NCBI RefSeq assembly: GCF_026262505.1
Contig: NC_067203.1
Span: forward strand, 11,966,001-12,030,000
Length of the DNA stretch: 64,000 nt
Direction: 5' to 3'
Origin: Trichomonas vaginalis G3
Taxonomy: Eukaryota; Parabasalia; Trichomonadida; Trichomonadidae
Positions 1 to 11,006 of the stretch are shown one piece after another. Made by a program: the position numbers and the translations under genes. Within the stretch, counting starts at the first letter, position 1, and every line of letters begins with the position of its first letter. The notes beneath the pieces were generated by a model. It worked only from the letters and a program-made list of their open reading frames with translations, was not told the DNA's origin and did not search any database.

Positions 1-5
1 TGAAA

Positions 6-404
6 ATGTCTAGCGATTTCGCTATCTATATTCGAGACAAACTTTTCGACAGCAAAACATCTGTCGACCATAAAATCTTACATAGTGTAAACAAGAAAGG
101 TGAATTTGTTCTAAAGTTCTGTTTCTGGGAATATGACAAGAACCATAAAACATTAAGCAGAGCAGTCTTAAAATTTGTCAATGACAGACTTGTTGACAGA
201 GATGACGCCGATTGGAAAGATGAAGTCCAACAAAAGTTCTTAGAATGCAAAGAAGACACATGCGCTGTTCTTGAAGATGAAATAGAAAACAGAATAGAAG
301 AGCTATTAAAGGACAAAGAACTTTTACATAAATATGGTTGCGCCAAATTTGACATAACTCCACCAGAGAAGAAGAAGAGAGAGAAAAGAAAGAAAAGAAA
401 GTAG
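6..404 (+). CDS. Maverick-linked charged hypothetical protein, copy 1
   Basis: Function not recognised. A 132-residue protein starting MSSDFAIYIRDKLF, rich in Lys, Glu and Asp, with a Lys/Arg-rich C-terminus after a TPPEKKK motif. It is nearly identical to the protein encoded on the minus strand at 40814-41260, so this end of the window is an inverted copy of that Maverick segment. The other copy has 148 residues and ends in a Glu/Pro-rich tail. Here an indel in the AAGAAAAG-type repeats near 385-410 changes the frame and shortens the tail. It converges on the gene at 489-895, as in the other copy. Confidence 0.6.
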   Translation: MSSDFAIYIRDKLFDSKTSVDHKILHSVNKKGEFVLKFCFWEYDKNHKTLSRAVLKFVNDRLVDRDDADWKDEVQQKFLECKEDTCAVLEDEIENRIEELLKDKELLHKYGCAKFDITPPEKKKREKRKKRK

Positions 405-488
405 AAGAAAAGAAAGTAGAAGAGAAGAAAGAACCTGAACCAGTTCCAGAGAAGGTGAGATATGACATGTAAAAATAAAATTTTATTT

Positions 489-895
489 TTAGAACATTTC
501 TGGGTCAATGTCAATGTTCTCTTCCTCTTTAGGAGCAAACACTGGCTTAGACTCTAAAATCTTTTTACCCAATTTACCTTGAACTTCAACTATCTTAGAC
601 TCATAATATTCATAGTCGTCTGCTTTCTTTGGTTCATAAGGTATAACAAGTTTGTATGCTTTGCCTTCTTTAAGGTTTGAGAACCTTCTGTCAAAATTTT
701 CTTGACTGTTAACAAACCTTCTATGTCTAAGTCTTCAAATTTCGCACCATTTTTAGTCACAATAGCAAACTTAAACTCGATGTTCCAAACTTTGTCAAAT
801 GAAGACTTTTCAAAATGGTAGAAGTAAACATTCAAATAAGCGAATGGTCTAGTTTCTTTAAGTCCTGACACTTTTACTGAGATGAATTTCATCAT
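489..895 (-). pseudogene. Maverick-linked hypothetical protein (candidate ssDNA-binding), broken copy
   Basis: Homologue of the gene at 40372-40790. An open segment of about 100 residues contains FAIVTKNGAKFEDLDIEG and NLLYLMNQ, shared with the other copy, and then the frame is lost towards the C-terminus. The frameshift that breaks the 40372 copy (GGTTGTTAAC) is absent here, where the site reads GGTTTGTTAAC. The two copies therefore carry different lesions. Function unknown; placement beside a replicative helicase and the beta-rich sequence would fit a single-strand DNA-binding protein, but that is inference. Confidence 0.5.
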
Positions 896-931
896 CTTTT
901 TCTATCGGATAAAAAAATATTTTTTTTAAAT

Positions 932-1223
932 TTACTCAGAAAAATTTTTCTTTGTATATACGCCATTCTGAACATCTAAAAGACTTTTGACATTTGCCAA
1001 GAATGTTACGTTTAGAAGCTGCCATATAACCATACTCTTGACAATACTGTTTATATGAATCGTACAATGACCTTTCATCAACACTCAAAGTTAGTCATCT
1101 ACGAACAGTTCATATACACTCTTTGTTTGCTTCTAACAACGTTTGTCTCTCTCGGTATGTGGAATTTGTCTATTGAACTTTGAAATATCTAATGTCAAAA
1201 TATGAGAACAAGTGGTTGTAAAA
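932..1223 (-). pseudogene. SF3 helicase C-terminal remnant, truncated by gap
   Basis: Reading leftwards from the gap, the minus strand matches the last third of the SF3 helicase fragment at 39752-40336, including the segment around TLDISKFN and the final KNFSE. Several indels break the frame (for example near 1095 and 1150). The gene is cut by the N run at 1224. It supports the view that 1-1223 is an inverted, decayed duplicate of the segment near 40-41.3 kb. Confidence 0.6.
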
Positions 1224-1323
1224 NNNNNNNNNNNNNNNNNNNNNNNNNNNNNNNNNNNNNNNNNNNNNNNNNNNNNNNNNNNNNNNNNNNNNNNNNNNNN
1301 NNNNNNNNNNNNNNNNNNNNNNN
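1224..1323. other. Assembly gap (100 N)
   Basis: A run of exactly 100 N, the conventional placeholder for a gap of unknown size. The join between the Maverick copy on the left and the AT-rich host-like sequence on the right is therefore unproven. Confidence 0.99.
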
Positions 1324-1651
1324 TATAGTTATGGAATTTATATCCAGAATATATAAAGTAATATGAAATTGAGACTGAATAAAAAAAAATATTAAAAAAA
1401 TTAAAGGAAATTAAGTAAAAATATGTTTGACATTTATCAAATATAGGTAGAAAATGTGGTGGTACATTTATTATCAAAAAATAGGGTTAAAATTTTTGAA
1501 TAAAAAAAAATATTCGATTAGAACAAATTATAAAGTGAAAATATAAATCTTACTTAAGAAGATTAATGATTGGTGATATAAAATGCTAAATTTTAATAGA
1601 AGCAAAATAAAAAATAAGCGATCTTATATTATTATTAGAAAACAAACAGTA
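1324..1651. other. AT-rich intergenic DNA, no gene seen
   Basis: Very AT-rich sequence with A and T runs and no convincing open frame on either strand. Confidence 0.6.
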
Positions 1652-1728
1652 ATCTTTTTGGCATAATGGGATGGTCTGTATGCCAAGATTAAATGGATTG
1701 AGTTCGAATCAGGACAGTATTTTTTTTG
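1652..1728 (+). other. tRNA-like pol III module (box A, box B, T-run)
   Basis: TGGCATAATGG at 1659-1669 fits the eukaryotic box A consensus. GTTCGAATC at 1702-1710 fits box B, at a spacing normal for a tRNA gene, and a run of eight T at 1720-1727 follows as a pol III terminator would. A five-pair D-arm (GGCAT/ATGCC) can form. The acceptor stem and T-stem do not pair, so this is not a functional tRNA. It could be a decayed tRNA, a SINE-like unit or another short pol III transcript. Confidence 0.35.
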
Positions 1729-1922
1729 ATTTTCGCATTTGATACTCATAATATTAAAATGGGATAAAATTAATGATATATTTATAAGGTAGATTTCAAA
1801 TATATAAATATCAAAGAAAATGACAAACTTTTTTCTTAATTTTTTTTATTTTAACAATAAATTACTCAATTTCGATCAAACAAATGGTTTTATTTGTCTT
1901 AATATTCAAATATATATATGAA

Positions 1923-2032
1923 TGCCGATAATGTGGTCGAGATGAACGGTTAGAGGCGGTTTAAAAATGTATGGCCTGCTAGCAAGATGTTACAGCTTGA
2001 AGCCGGTTGGGTTCCGAATCTTCGCCTCCTGA
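1923..2032 (+). pseudogene. tRNA-Ser-like relic, possibly GCT anticodon
   Basis: This GC-richer island has a perfect box A, TGGTCGAGATG (1934-1944), followed by GGTTAGAGGC as in serine tRNAs, then CTGCTAG around 1977 where a GCT anticodon loop would lie. The box B-like GTTCCGAATC at 2011-2020 has one extra base. Extra sequence sits in the D and variable regions, and the anticodon, T and acceptor stems no longer pair. It is best read as a decayed tRNA-Ser or a tRNA-derived repeat. Confidence 0.35.
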
Positions 2033-2353
2033 GATCTCACGAAGATCGCCCAATTCAGAAAAACGCCTCCCCTTGGTGCGCTTGAGCTGCCTGCATAGTT
2101 AGCAGATCATTTTGTTTTTTGCTTTAGGTTGTTAGCGAGCTTTAAATTGTTAGATCATTGATGCAATGCGTATGAAAATATTCATGCATTAGACAAGAAC
2201 TTTCTTAATTTGAAAGTAGTATGCAGGAATAGATCGAACAATTTAATAAATTAGTGGGATCCACCTATAAAGTTCTAATGTTGGAAGTGATTCCCATTGG
2301 ATTAATCGCAAAATGAGGTACTGGTCCGGAATTGGGTTCAGATAGCGGTATTT

Positions 2354-3707
2354 TGACCGATAAGGGTGTAATATGCACTCCTGTCGGTCACAATGTGTCA
2401 TTCCGGGAGACATTGCCACTGCATGTCTCCCAGAATGAGACAATTTGTTGCAATCAGAATGTGATTGCAAAAGTTTGACCGACAAGAGTGTAATATGCAC
2501 TCTTGTTTTAATAAATTTTAAATATTATATAATTATCTTTACATACAATCTTTACATTATATTTTTTCCTAATTAATATTTATTTCATATTTTTTTGTGC
2601 TTTATCTAACTTATAGCATGTACTGAACTATTTTACAGACTCTACTGAGCTATCTCAACATATAAACCAGTGAAAAAAAAACACATATATACTCACTTCA
2701 TATTCTGATCTCATGCCATATTATCGCAAAAACTATATTTATACACCACACCTCATAAAACATCATTTTAGCCCTATCTAAGCGTTCAAAACCTATTTTT
2801 CCCGCGTAATCTGATTCTTCAGGATCCGCTGATTCGATTTCTGCCGTCAGATCGCGAAAATATGCATTACATAACAAGATATACACAAATTACTAAACTT
2901 AATATTTTCCTTAAAATTGCTTATTCCTCTATATGACAATATTTATTATCTTCTCCGTTTTCCCTCACAAATACATTTAATTTTCTGAGTAATACGTATA
3001 ATAAAATGAATATCTCAAAAAATCAAATTCAAAATTAATAATGGATAATGACTAGATATAATCTGAACTTTTGAATGCATACATTTTTTGAAAAAATTGG
3101 ATTTTGAAAAAATTATGTTGTTTGTGTATGAACTTCAAGAGAAATTTTAAGGAAAATATTAAGTTTAGTAATTTGTGTATATCTTGTTATGTAATGCATA
3201 TTTTCGCGATCTGACGGCAGAAATCGAATCAGCGGATCCTGAAGAATCAGATTACGCGGAAAAATAGGTTTTGAACGCTTAGATAGGGCTAAAATGATGT
3301 TTTATGAGGTGTGGTGTATAAATATAGTTTTTGCGATAATATGGCATGAGATCAGAATATGAAGTGAGTATATATGTGTTTTTTTTCACTGGTTTATATG
3401 TTGAGATAGCTCAGTAGAGTCTGTAAAATAGTTCAGTACATGCTATAAGTTAGATAAAGCACAAAAAAATATGAAATAAATATTAATTAGGAAAAAATAT
3501 AATGTAAAGATTGTATGTAAAGATAATTATATAGTATTTAAAATTTATTAAAACAAGAGTGCATATTACACTCTTGTCGGTCAAACTTTTGCAATCACAT
3601 TCTGATTGCAACAAATTGTCTCATTCTGGGAGACATGCAGTGGCAATGTCTCCCGGAATGACACATTGTGACCGACAGGAGGATGCATATTACACTCTTG
3701 TCGGTCA
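2354..3707. repeat. Large near-perfect inverted repeat (foldback element)
   Basis: Arms at 2354-2918 and 3143-3707 are each 565 bp, reverse complements of each other with very few differences, around a 224-bp spacer centred near 3030. The outer part of each arm is itself made of small palindromes: one with stem GACCGACAAGAGTG, one with TTGCAATCA, and one with GGGAGACAT. Short open frames inside are not credible genes. The structure fits a foldback or MITE-type DNA transposon without its own transposase. Near identity of the arms suggests recent origin or gene conversion. Confidence 0.8.
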
Positions 3708-3842
3708 AAGTTCCGCATTCAAGTTATGAATGCGGAACAGTGTGCCAATCTGGGAGACATGCAGTGGCAATGTCTCCCGGAATGACACATTGTGACCGAC
3801 CGGAGTGCATATTACACTCTTGTCGGTCAAACTTTTGCAATC
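3708..3842. repeat. Extra hairpin module appended to the foldback element
   Basis: Beyond the right arm the hairpin modules repeat once more in the same order. A palindrome with stem TTCCGCATTCA lies at 3711-3737, then a second GGGAGACAT hairpin, then another GACCGAC/GTCGGTC palindrome at about 3794-3829, then the start of the TTGCAATCA module. The TTCCGCATTCA hairpin replaces TTGCAATCA, so the stems are interchangeable units. Confidence 0.6.
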
Positions 3843-4902
3843 ACCATTCTCATTATACAATCTCTTTATTTTCTTGCCTGTCCATACATATAATTAGACA
3901 TAAACAATATACCTTATTCACAAATCCCTTAAGCACAAATTTACCATTGATTTGTATTTATCTTTAAAAATCTTAATATTTCAATAATTATTGAATTCTA
4001 CATCTATTTAGTTTATCAAAACACTCAATGTTATAAAATCATATTAGTTTATATCATTTATCATCAGTTTTCATTTTACGCATGTAGTTTTTAAATCTCT
4101 ATTAATTTTGAAATGAACAATATATTCACAATTATATGCAGTGTCAATAGATATCTTGTTGTCTATGAAATTAACAATTTTTTCAAATTATATTGATATT
4201 TCTTCAAATTGTGAATTTGTTACATTTAATTACAAATATGTCTTCTCCCTTATTTGCATTTGACTTACATTAATAACCAAGCTTAATTTGAACAATTGAT
4301 GCCCAATTCAAAATGTCTTTCCAAAATTAGCCGAATTTCAAAAATTGACATGATACCACATCTACATCAATTGGAATTAAGAATATTCCAAATTAAATAA
4401 AAAATAATCAATCTTTTCAAAATTTATAATATTATCTTTTTTTAAACTGTTATATATCATTATCATTCCATAGCCTGAACTTATCAAAATGATTTCAATT
4501 CATATTGTTCAAATAAAGCATTACTTTGAAAGTTTGAATCATTACTCCGACATATTTTCCTATATAGTAAAATCACAACCGAGATTGATATATGCATAAC
4601 ATTTCTAGCCATTTGCATGTAGATATGTAAATTTTAACTCTAATTTTAAAATATTATAATTTTTTTTATATATCATGTCATCTATGTATAAATCAATTCA
4701 CCGGATCATATATATTAATATATCTGTAATTGAATAGACTAGGCCAATTACATTAGTTTGATATCTTGATAACTTTTTAGATTTAGATTTCAACCTCAGC
4801 AATATATACTACTATGTACCAGTAATATAATGTTATAATAATGGGTTTGGATCTTCATGTAGTGTGGTTTTACAAGCAAAATAAATTTCGTCTAATTGGA
4901 CT
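3843..4902. other. Intergenic, no gene seen
   Basis: About 1 kb of AT-rich sequence without a convincing coding frame, RNA gene or repeat. Confidence 0.6.
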
Positions 4903-5586
4903 ATGAATGTCATTAGTAGACTACTAAAATCATATGGTAGATTCTCTAGTGCCTACATAAGTATATGGTATATGTCACAAAAGAATGTTTCCAATCAGGG
5001 AGCTGTATTAATGAGCTTTTATAAAAAATTTACGGGCGTGTCAGATTCCAATAACAAAAACTTTAGGGTATTTTACAATGACTCTCATTGGCTCAAAATA
5101 TATTCATCTAACTCAAGAATTTGTTATTTTAATAATGATACTGCAAATATTATTCCACAAACAAACATTGTTTCTCCTATATTAAGTAAAAAAGACGAAA
5201 AATTTACAATTTACAATGGCACAGATAATGTATATTCAATGATGCTTGAACTTCCACAGATTCCCCAATATATTCGATGGCATCAATATAGCCATTTTAC
5301 CGAACCGAATCCATCATTAATAGGGTATAAGCAGCTACCAGATACTAACGGATCTTGGGATAAATTTATAGGATTGCATGCAGTTAATGATGAAATGGCT
5401 CAATATACACTTTATTCATGTAAGAATAATGGTGATGGAGATCAATTAATTGGTCTGAAAACTGATATTATCGCTCCATATATACCCTTTTATCAGTATT
5501 GGGTTCAATTCATTGATATATGGATTGAATTAAGAAATTTATCCTCAATGAATTTGCTTAATCCATTGATTATCAAGATGCACTGA
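4903..5586 (+). CDS. Hypothetical protein, lineage-specific
   Basis: Not recognised. A 227-residue protein without a signal peptide or clear membrane segment, rich in Asn, Ser, Tyr and aromatic residues. The C-terminus holds FYQYWVQFIDIWIELR, which recurs in a decayed form just downstream at 5850-6020, so the family has been locally duplicated. The start could be 4903 or a later Met (4972 or 5011); nothing in the leader decides it. Base composition matches the surrounding host genes. Confidence 0.5.
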   Translation: MNVISRLLKSYGRFSSAYISIWYMSQKNVSNQGAVLMSFYKKFTGVSDSNNKNFRVFYNDSHWLKIYSSNSRICYFNNDTANIIPQTNIVSPILSKKDEKFTIYNGTDNVYSMMLELPQIPQYIRWHQYSHFTEPNPSLIGYKQLPDTNGSWDKFIGLHAVNDEMAQYTLYSCKNNGDGDQLIGLKTDIIAPYIPFYQYWVQFIDIWIELRNLSSMNLLNPLIIKMH

Positions 5587-5849
5587 AAAGATTACATTTC
5601 AGCAATGTCATTTCTATGCTTATTGTTTTTGTTTATTAACCATAAAAGAAATGATTATTCTATGATTATTAATTAATAATCTAATTAATACAAAGAAAAA
5701 TCTATGATTATTAATACCTTTGTCGAGTAACATTTTAATCACAAAATTAAATGTGGTTTAGAACTTAAAATCAAAAAAGATTGTCAAACAATTTTGCCAA
5801 AATTTCCTTTGACTTTTCAGAAAATTGAGACATTTCAGACACATGTGCA

Positions 5850-6020
5850 GATTACGAATATCTTAATCCAAATGGTTTTACATCTGATGAATATAGTCCG
5901 CATATGCCATTCTTCGAATATTTTGTTCAGTTTATTGATTTATGGATTGAATTAAGTGACTTATCATTATTGAAGTTGCTAAAGCCATTTTATACTATTT
6001 ATACAAAAAATATTTCATAA
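5850..6020 (+). pseudogene. Decayed C-terminal copy of the upstream hypothetical gene
   Basis: A 56-codon open stretch starting mid-protein (DYEYLNPNG) and ending at a stop contains FFEYFVQFIDLWIELSDLS. This aligns with FYQYWVQFIDIWIELRNLS of the preceding gene at the same distance from the C-terminus. No start codon or N-terminal part is present. Confidence 0.6.
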
Positions 6021-6078
6021 TGTATGATTATTCCATTAATATATTCTTATAAGTTAATTAAAAATATAATAAAAAGCT

Positions 6079-8968
6079 CTATTTTATTTCTATATTGATT
6101 GAGGATGTTGAAAATGTTTGATAATTTTCTTGGTCATCTAAAACAATTTCTTGGATACTGTTTTGGAGATTTGGAATTGATGCAGAAACCTGCTTGAATA
6201 TCAATGATAATCTTGATATCATATCTGAATCAATCTTTTCGCTGGTTAGTTGTTCAACAGATTCAGAGAAGAATTTAACCAAAACAGTGAAAAACATTTT
6301 TGTACTTGTTATCTTCTGAAAGCTGAGAATAAATGAATTCGAACAAAGACATGACATTCGAATTCTCGTCAATATCACATTTGCATGGCATCGAAGCTAA
6401 AGCAATTTGTGCATAATCATGAACATCAAATTCGTAATTTCTTACTAAATAACTCAAACAACTCAAACAATTGTCAATCAACATCATATTTTCAATGTCT
6501 TGTTCATTGTTCTCTTGTGAAAGTCTCTTCTTGACTTCTTCGTAAATTTCGGAATTATTTTGATCAATAATTGGTAATTTTAGCTTAGAAAACCTTCCAA
6601 ACAAGTAAAAAGTAGCATATGAATTTCTTTCCAATTGTGAAATTGCATCAAAGAAAACGTCAGAAGAATGTTCATTATTCGGCTGTAAAACAAACAAATT
6701 TGTTAAAACAATTAATATTGCATCAGATAAAAGAAGATCCTTTGTTTTAGTGAAAGGAATCAAACTTGGAATGAAAGAAACTAATGTTTCTGTTAATTCA
6801 GGAATATTCAAACTCAAATTAATGATTTCATTTGCATTTGGATGCAAATCCTGCAAATAAACTCCTGTTTTGGAAGTAAAACATTTGTGGGTGAAGTTGA
6901 AACACTTTAATGCTTGTTTTGCAATCTTTCTTTGTTTTTCTATGTCCAAATTCTCAAAAATAAGTGAAAGTGAAGTGAAACAATGTCCGACCAATTCTAC
7001 ATCTCCATTTTTGGTCATTGGTATTAAAATCTCCGCCAAACTCATTTGCAAACCTCTGATAAGTTCTTCGTCTTCTATATTATAAGTTGCGCGTGCAAAA
7101 TATTCACTTGCAATTGCAGAATGAATATTTGATCTCACACGAATTGAATTCAAAAATGTTTCGTAATTTTGTATAAAAGTTTCTGGGAAAATCGAACATA
7201 AATTGCATCCCCATCTCAAAGCATAATCTCCTGGTTTTCTTGTGATGTTGTCATCTGATGTCTCTTGAGTAGAGATTTGAGCAAAAAGTGAAACAATCTC
7301 ATTTATTGATTCATAAATTTGTTCTGGAAAAGAAGTGGCAACGAAACCAAACGCATTTATGAAATAAACTAAAATTGTTTCGTCATCAGAATTCAAGCCT
7401 GTACTAAGAAAAGTGACAACATCTGATAATATATCAACAAAATATTCTTTTCCTTTCTGGGAAAGATGTCCAATGATGTAAACGGCATCACACAAAAGCG
7501 GATTGTCAAAATCTGACATAATTTCTTGAATAATTTGGAAAACTGTTGTAAACTGTTTTTCTGTCAAACCGTTACAACCGATAACGAGTTCTGCCACAAT
7601 TCCAAGCATTACCTGTTGATCTGCAGTATTTCCGTCAGGGAGAATTTCGATGATCATATTAAGACAATCATCAAAAATTATGTCAGTTTTTCTGGCACTT
7701 TTTAGTAAATCTTTGAATGCTGATAAAAGTTCTTTGGACAAGTTGTTTTTAACTGCAGTAAGAGAACTGATATAAATATCATTCACGTACGGATCAAGAG
7801 CATCTTCATTGGATTCAAAAAGTGAACTGAAAGCGGCCAAAGTTGATTCAATTAAACAAAGTGAAGAAGACTCTAAAAATGACTTCAAAAGTGAAGTGAA
7901 GTATTCAATGTTGTTTCTGTAGAAGAATATGTTGTCTTGAGTGTTGATGATGAACTTTGAAAATGCTCCGAAAATTTTCTGAGAGTTCTCTGAAAAAATT
8001 GAAGCAAAATATTCGGTTATTTCGGTTATAGAAAGGTCGAAGAAAGAACAAATTGTGTATAAATCGTAAGGAGAGATACCACGGCTGTCATTTTGATCGA
8101 AAGCATCTTCTGCCAAGTTTTCTGTCGCTTGATATCCCAAAGAAACTGTTTCTAAGTTTTTACCAAAAATTTCATAATTTTCAAAAAGTGACAACAAAAT
8201 TTGATGGGACAAATTTCTTCTCTTTAGGGAGAATTCTTTGTTTGAGATGGTATCGATGATCAATGGAAAGATTGTAGTGGCATCGAAGTTCTTGTATTCG
8301 CTGTTTGATAAGTAGAGAAGTAAGTCTGATAATTCTGGAAAATCTTCATCGGAAACTGTAGGAATTAGATTTGGTATGAGTTCAAGGAACTGTGTTGTAC
8401 GTGTGTTATCATCAAATGTGTTCAAATACTCGAGAACCCCTGATTGCAACAATTTCAGTGAGTCCACCTGCAGATATGCCTTTTTGAATGAGTTCCATGA
8501 TTTGCATGTCGTAATCAAAGACTTCTTTGGTTATAACTGAGAAATTGAGTAGTAATTTCAGTGAAATTAGAAGATTATGTTGTGAATTTGTTAGTAATGG
8601 CTCCAATATATACTTTGTAGCTATTGGAAACTGTTCCGCAGACTTAAATAATGAGATTATTTTGAAATTATTAAATCTTTTGCCTGTGGATTTGATATTG
8701 AATATAAAATTTGATAAATATTAATCCATATTTCAAGATTTTCATCTAAAACTGCCCTATCAGTGCATGAAAATACTCTTTTAAGTTGTAAAATTGCTAG
8801 TTTCTGATGATAAGTGTTGGTTGAAGATTTGAGGATTTCAATAAGTGGTTCAAATGCATTCAAAGATGAACAGAATTCATTGATTTCGGCAGACACTTCA
8901 TATGCATTATCTGATTTTCCATTCTGAATGATGTTAAATCGTTCGACTAAAAAATCTACTGCACTCAT
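6079..8968 (-). CDS. Karyopherin / importin-beta-like HEAT-repeat protein (frameshifted)
   Basis: Nuclear transport receptor: such proteins bind cargo and Ran-GTP and carry cargo through nuclear pores. Reading from MSAVDFLVERFNII at 8968, the N-terminus has the importin pattern of an alpha-helical pair with YHQKLAILQLKRVF, and about 960 residues of helical HEAT-type repeats follow, the usual size for this family. Three single-base shifts interrupt the frame: near 8665 (TCAAAATAATC), near 8485 (CAAAAAGG) and near 6290. On either side of each shift the protein continues in another frame, so this is one gene. It most resembles the importin-4/Kap123 type; the exact subfamily is uncertain. Whether the shifts are real or read errors is open. 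Confidence 0.7.
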
Positions 8969-9415
8969 CAAAGAATTTGATATTTTGAAATATGCAAATA
9001 GTATATGTGCTATCAAAGTAATTTAAATGTAATGTCATTAAAGGAAAAGATTCAAAAATTTTATAAATTTTCAAAAATACTCAATATTTATGCACTATTT
9101 GAACCAACTCTAAACAATATATGCTTTAAGGAAACAATTGATGTGAAAATAAGGTAATTATGTCTAAAATTTATTTGTGATTGAATCTCTGCTCCATTTT
9201 CGAGAATGATCTCCTATTTAATTTCCATTGCCACTTTATAGAAAGTTCCGTATCATATGCGAATTCTTATAATTTTGAAATTAGGATTATGAGAATTCGA
9301 AGTGCTTGATATATAAATACATAAATAAGAAAAACAATCATTATGTGCCTGAGAATAAACACTAGTATATATATTTTATTTATAAACATTTAAAAAAAAA
9401 ATAAATTAAAAATTT
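8969..9415. other. Intergenic, no gene seen
   Basis: AT-rich spacer between the karyopherin start and the kinase stop. No convincing frame or repeat. Confidence 0.6.
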
Positions 9416-11006
9416 CTAAAATTCACTTAACATATTAAGAACTGTATCATTGAGAACATATATTTCAGATTGTTCTATCTCCGAGTAGCTCAAATTCATT
9501 GTTATCCACTCCTCAGCCGTGTATTCTAATGTTACAACGATTGTTGCTCTGTCTTCAAGTCTTCTTGCGATGATTGTCATATCATCAGGATGGAACCATT
9601 TGAAGCAGAGATTGGAGAGCAACTGTTGCATGTGAGCCAAGATTACTTCTGCTGGCAATTGTATATCGACAAAAGGCTGAACTACTTCTTGAGGATATTC
9701 TTTGTTCGGGAAATTTCCCCATTGTGCCCTTGTCGCGAGTGAATAAACTTCAGGAGAACTGACATCATAAGTGTTTTGTCTTCTTCGCCCGTAAGAATCC
9801 AAAGAACCTGCTCCGAACACTTGGTTTGATTCCATTTCCATTCCGGAATTATCCATAGGCATCATCATGTCTTGGTTCTCAGTGAATTGCCATGGAAGAG
9901 AATCAATTGAACCTTGTGTAATCAGCATGAAATACAAAACCTTCGCCATCGAAGATCCTTGTGTTTGGAGCTGTGATTCTATCTCTTCCTGCGAGGAATA
10001 TCCCATCTGTGTGAGTGTTATAATAGCGTTGTGGTCTAACTCTTCACGGGAATGGATCGGAGTAGAAAGGAATGGAAGGCTTTGGAAAGAATGTAATCTT
10101 CAGGAGACCAATGCGGAAAGCTGGATGTGCTTTGATTTGGGCTGTAGTAAAGCGACTGTTGGGATCGGAGTTAAGACAGTTTGCAAGAAGATCGTTAATT
10201 GGATCGGAAACGTCAGGCATCACGTAATGTCCAGATTTAATCTTTTCAACTGTTTTTCTGTATGCTGGATCTTGGAATGGAAGTTTACCCTGTGTGTTAG
10301 TATTTTTAAAAAAAAAAAATATGAAATTTTAATAACAAAAAAAATTTGGAATTTTTGAAAATTTTTTTTTGTTATTAAAATTTCATTAAAAAACATACTG
10401 TTAATAATGTGTATAATACAATTCCACAGCTCCAAATATCAGCAGGGAACCCATGGTATGGAACTCCATTGACGATTTCTGGAGCTGCGTAGTAAATTGA
10501 ACCACAATAAGTGGTAAGAGGATCAGAACTTGCAATTCTAGCAAAACCGAAGTCAGCTATCTTAATATTGTTGTGTTCATCTAAGAGAAGATTCTCTGGC
10601 TTAATATCTCTATGACAAATTGATCTGGAATGAAGAAAATCGATGCCGAATATGATTTGTCTAAAGAAATGCATGGCTTCCGCCTCGGATAGGCAGCCTC
10701 GACTGATTAAGTAATCAAATAACTCTCCATTCGATGCATATTCAAGTACTAAATAAATATGATGAGGACTTTCGCAGATTTCTAATAATTTTAGTAATCG
10801 ACTATGCTTAAATATGCGCATAACCGCAACTTCTCGTTGAATTTTCTCTTTGATATTTGGTTTGCTTTCGAAAAATGATTTTTTGATAATTTTTATCGCT
10901 GCAAATTGTCCTGTCTGCATATTTCTGGCTAATTTAACTTTACCACAACTTCCTGAGCCTAGAACTCTTTCAACTACGTAATCTCCGATTTTTCTGCAAA
11001 TTCCAT
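9416..11006 (-). CDS. SNF1/CAMK-type Ser/Thr protein kinase with one intron (frameshifted)
   Basis: Transfers phosphate from ATP to protein Ser/Thr. Visible motifs in order: glycine loop GSGSCGKVKLARN, catalytic lysine in AIKII, HRDIKPENLL, DFG in IADFGFAR, and YYAAPEIV, then after the intron GKLPF. The C-terminal extension (from MGYSSQEEIESQL, about 9416-10006) looks like the UBA-like plus tail region of AMPK-related kinases. The chosen start, ATG at 11006, follows AAAAGTGACA directly. A missing A in GCAGAAAAATCGG just after the start shifts the frame, and two more shifts lie near 10070-10110. The intron at 10290-10398 restores the frame exactly between LLT and GKLPF. Broken in three places as read, but the domain order is intact. 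Confidence 0.75.
10290..10398 (-). other. Spliceosomal intron (109 nt) in the kinase gene
   Basis: On the minus strand it begins GTATGT and ends ACTAACACACAG, the extended 5' splice site and the fused branch-point and 3' splice site known for Trichomonas introns. Removing it joins LLT to GKLPF in phase 0, which is the normal kinase subdomain IX sequence. Without removal the frame ends within about 10 codons. The interior is AT-rich with A and T runs that can pair. Confidence 0.92.

Noticed and set aside
26-538. 170-codon frame opposite the charged protein at 6-404
   Set aside because: Phe/Leu/Ser-rich shadow of the Lys/Glu-rich coding strand; the same shadow appears opposite 40814-41260.
1133-1477. 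114-codon frame through the N gap
   Set aside because: The frame is bridged only by unknown bases.
1659-1727. Functional tRNA gene
   Set aside because: Boxes A and B are good, but the acceptor and T stems do not pair.
2354-3842. CRISPR-like array
   Set aside because: The repeated units are palindromic modules mirrored around one centre, not regular repeats with unique spacers, and the genome is eukaryotic.
2243-3967. Open frames of 62-99 codons within the palindrome (2243-2500, 2698-2886, 3668-3967)
   Set aside because: They follow the inverted-repeat structure, appear in mirrored form on both arms, and contain the hairpin modules; no protein signature.
9867-10358. 163-codon plus-strand frame opposite the kinase
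   Set aside because: Runs antisense through kinase exons and across the intron; no family features.
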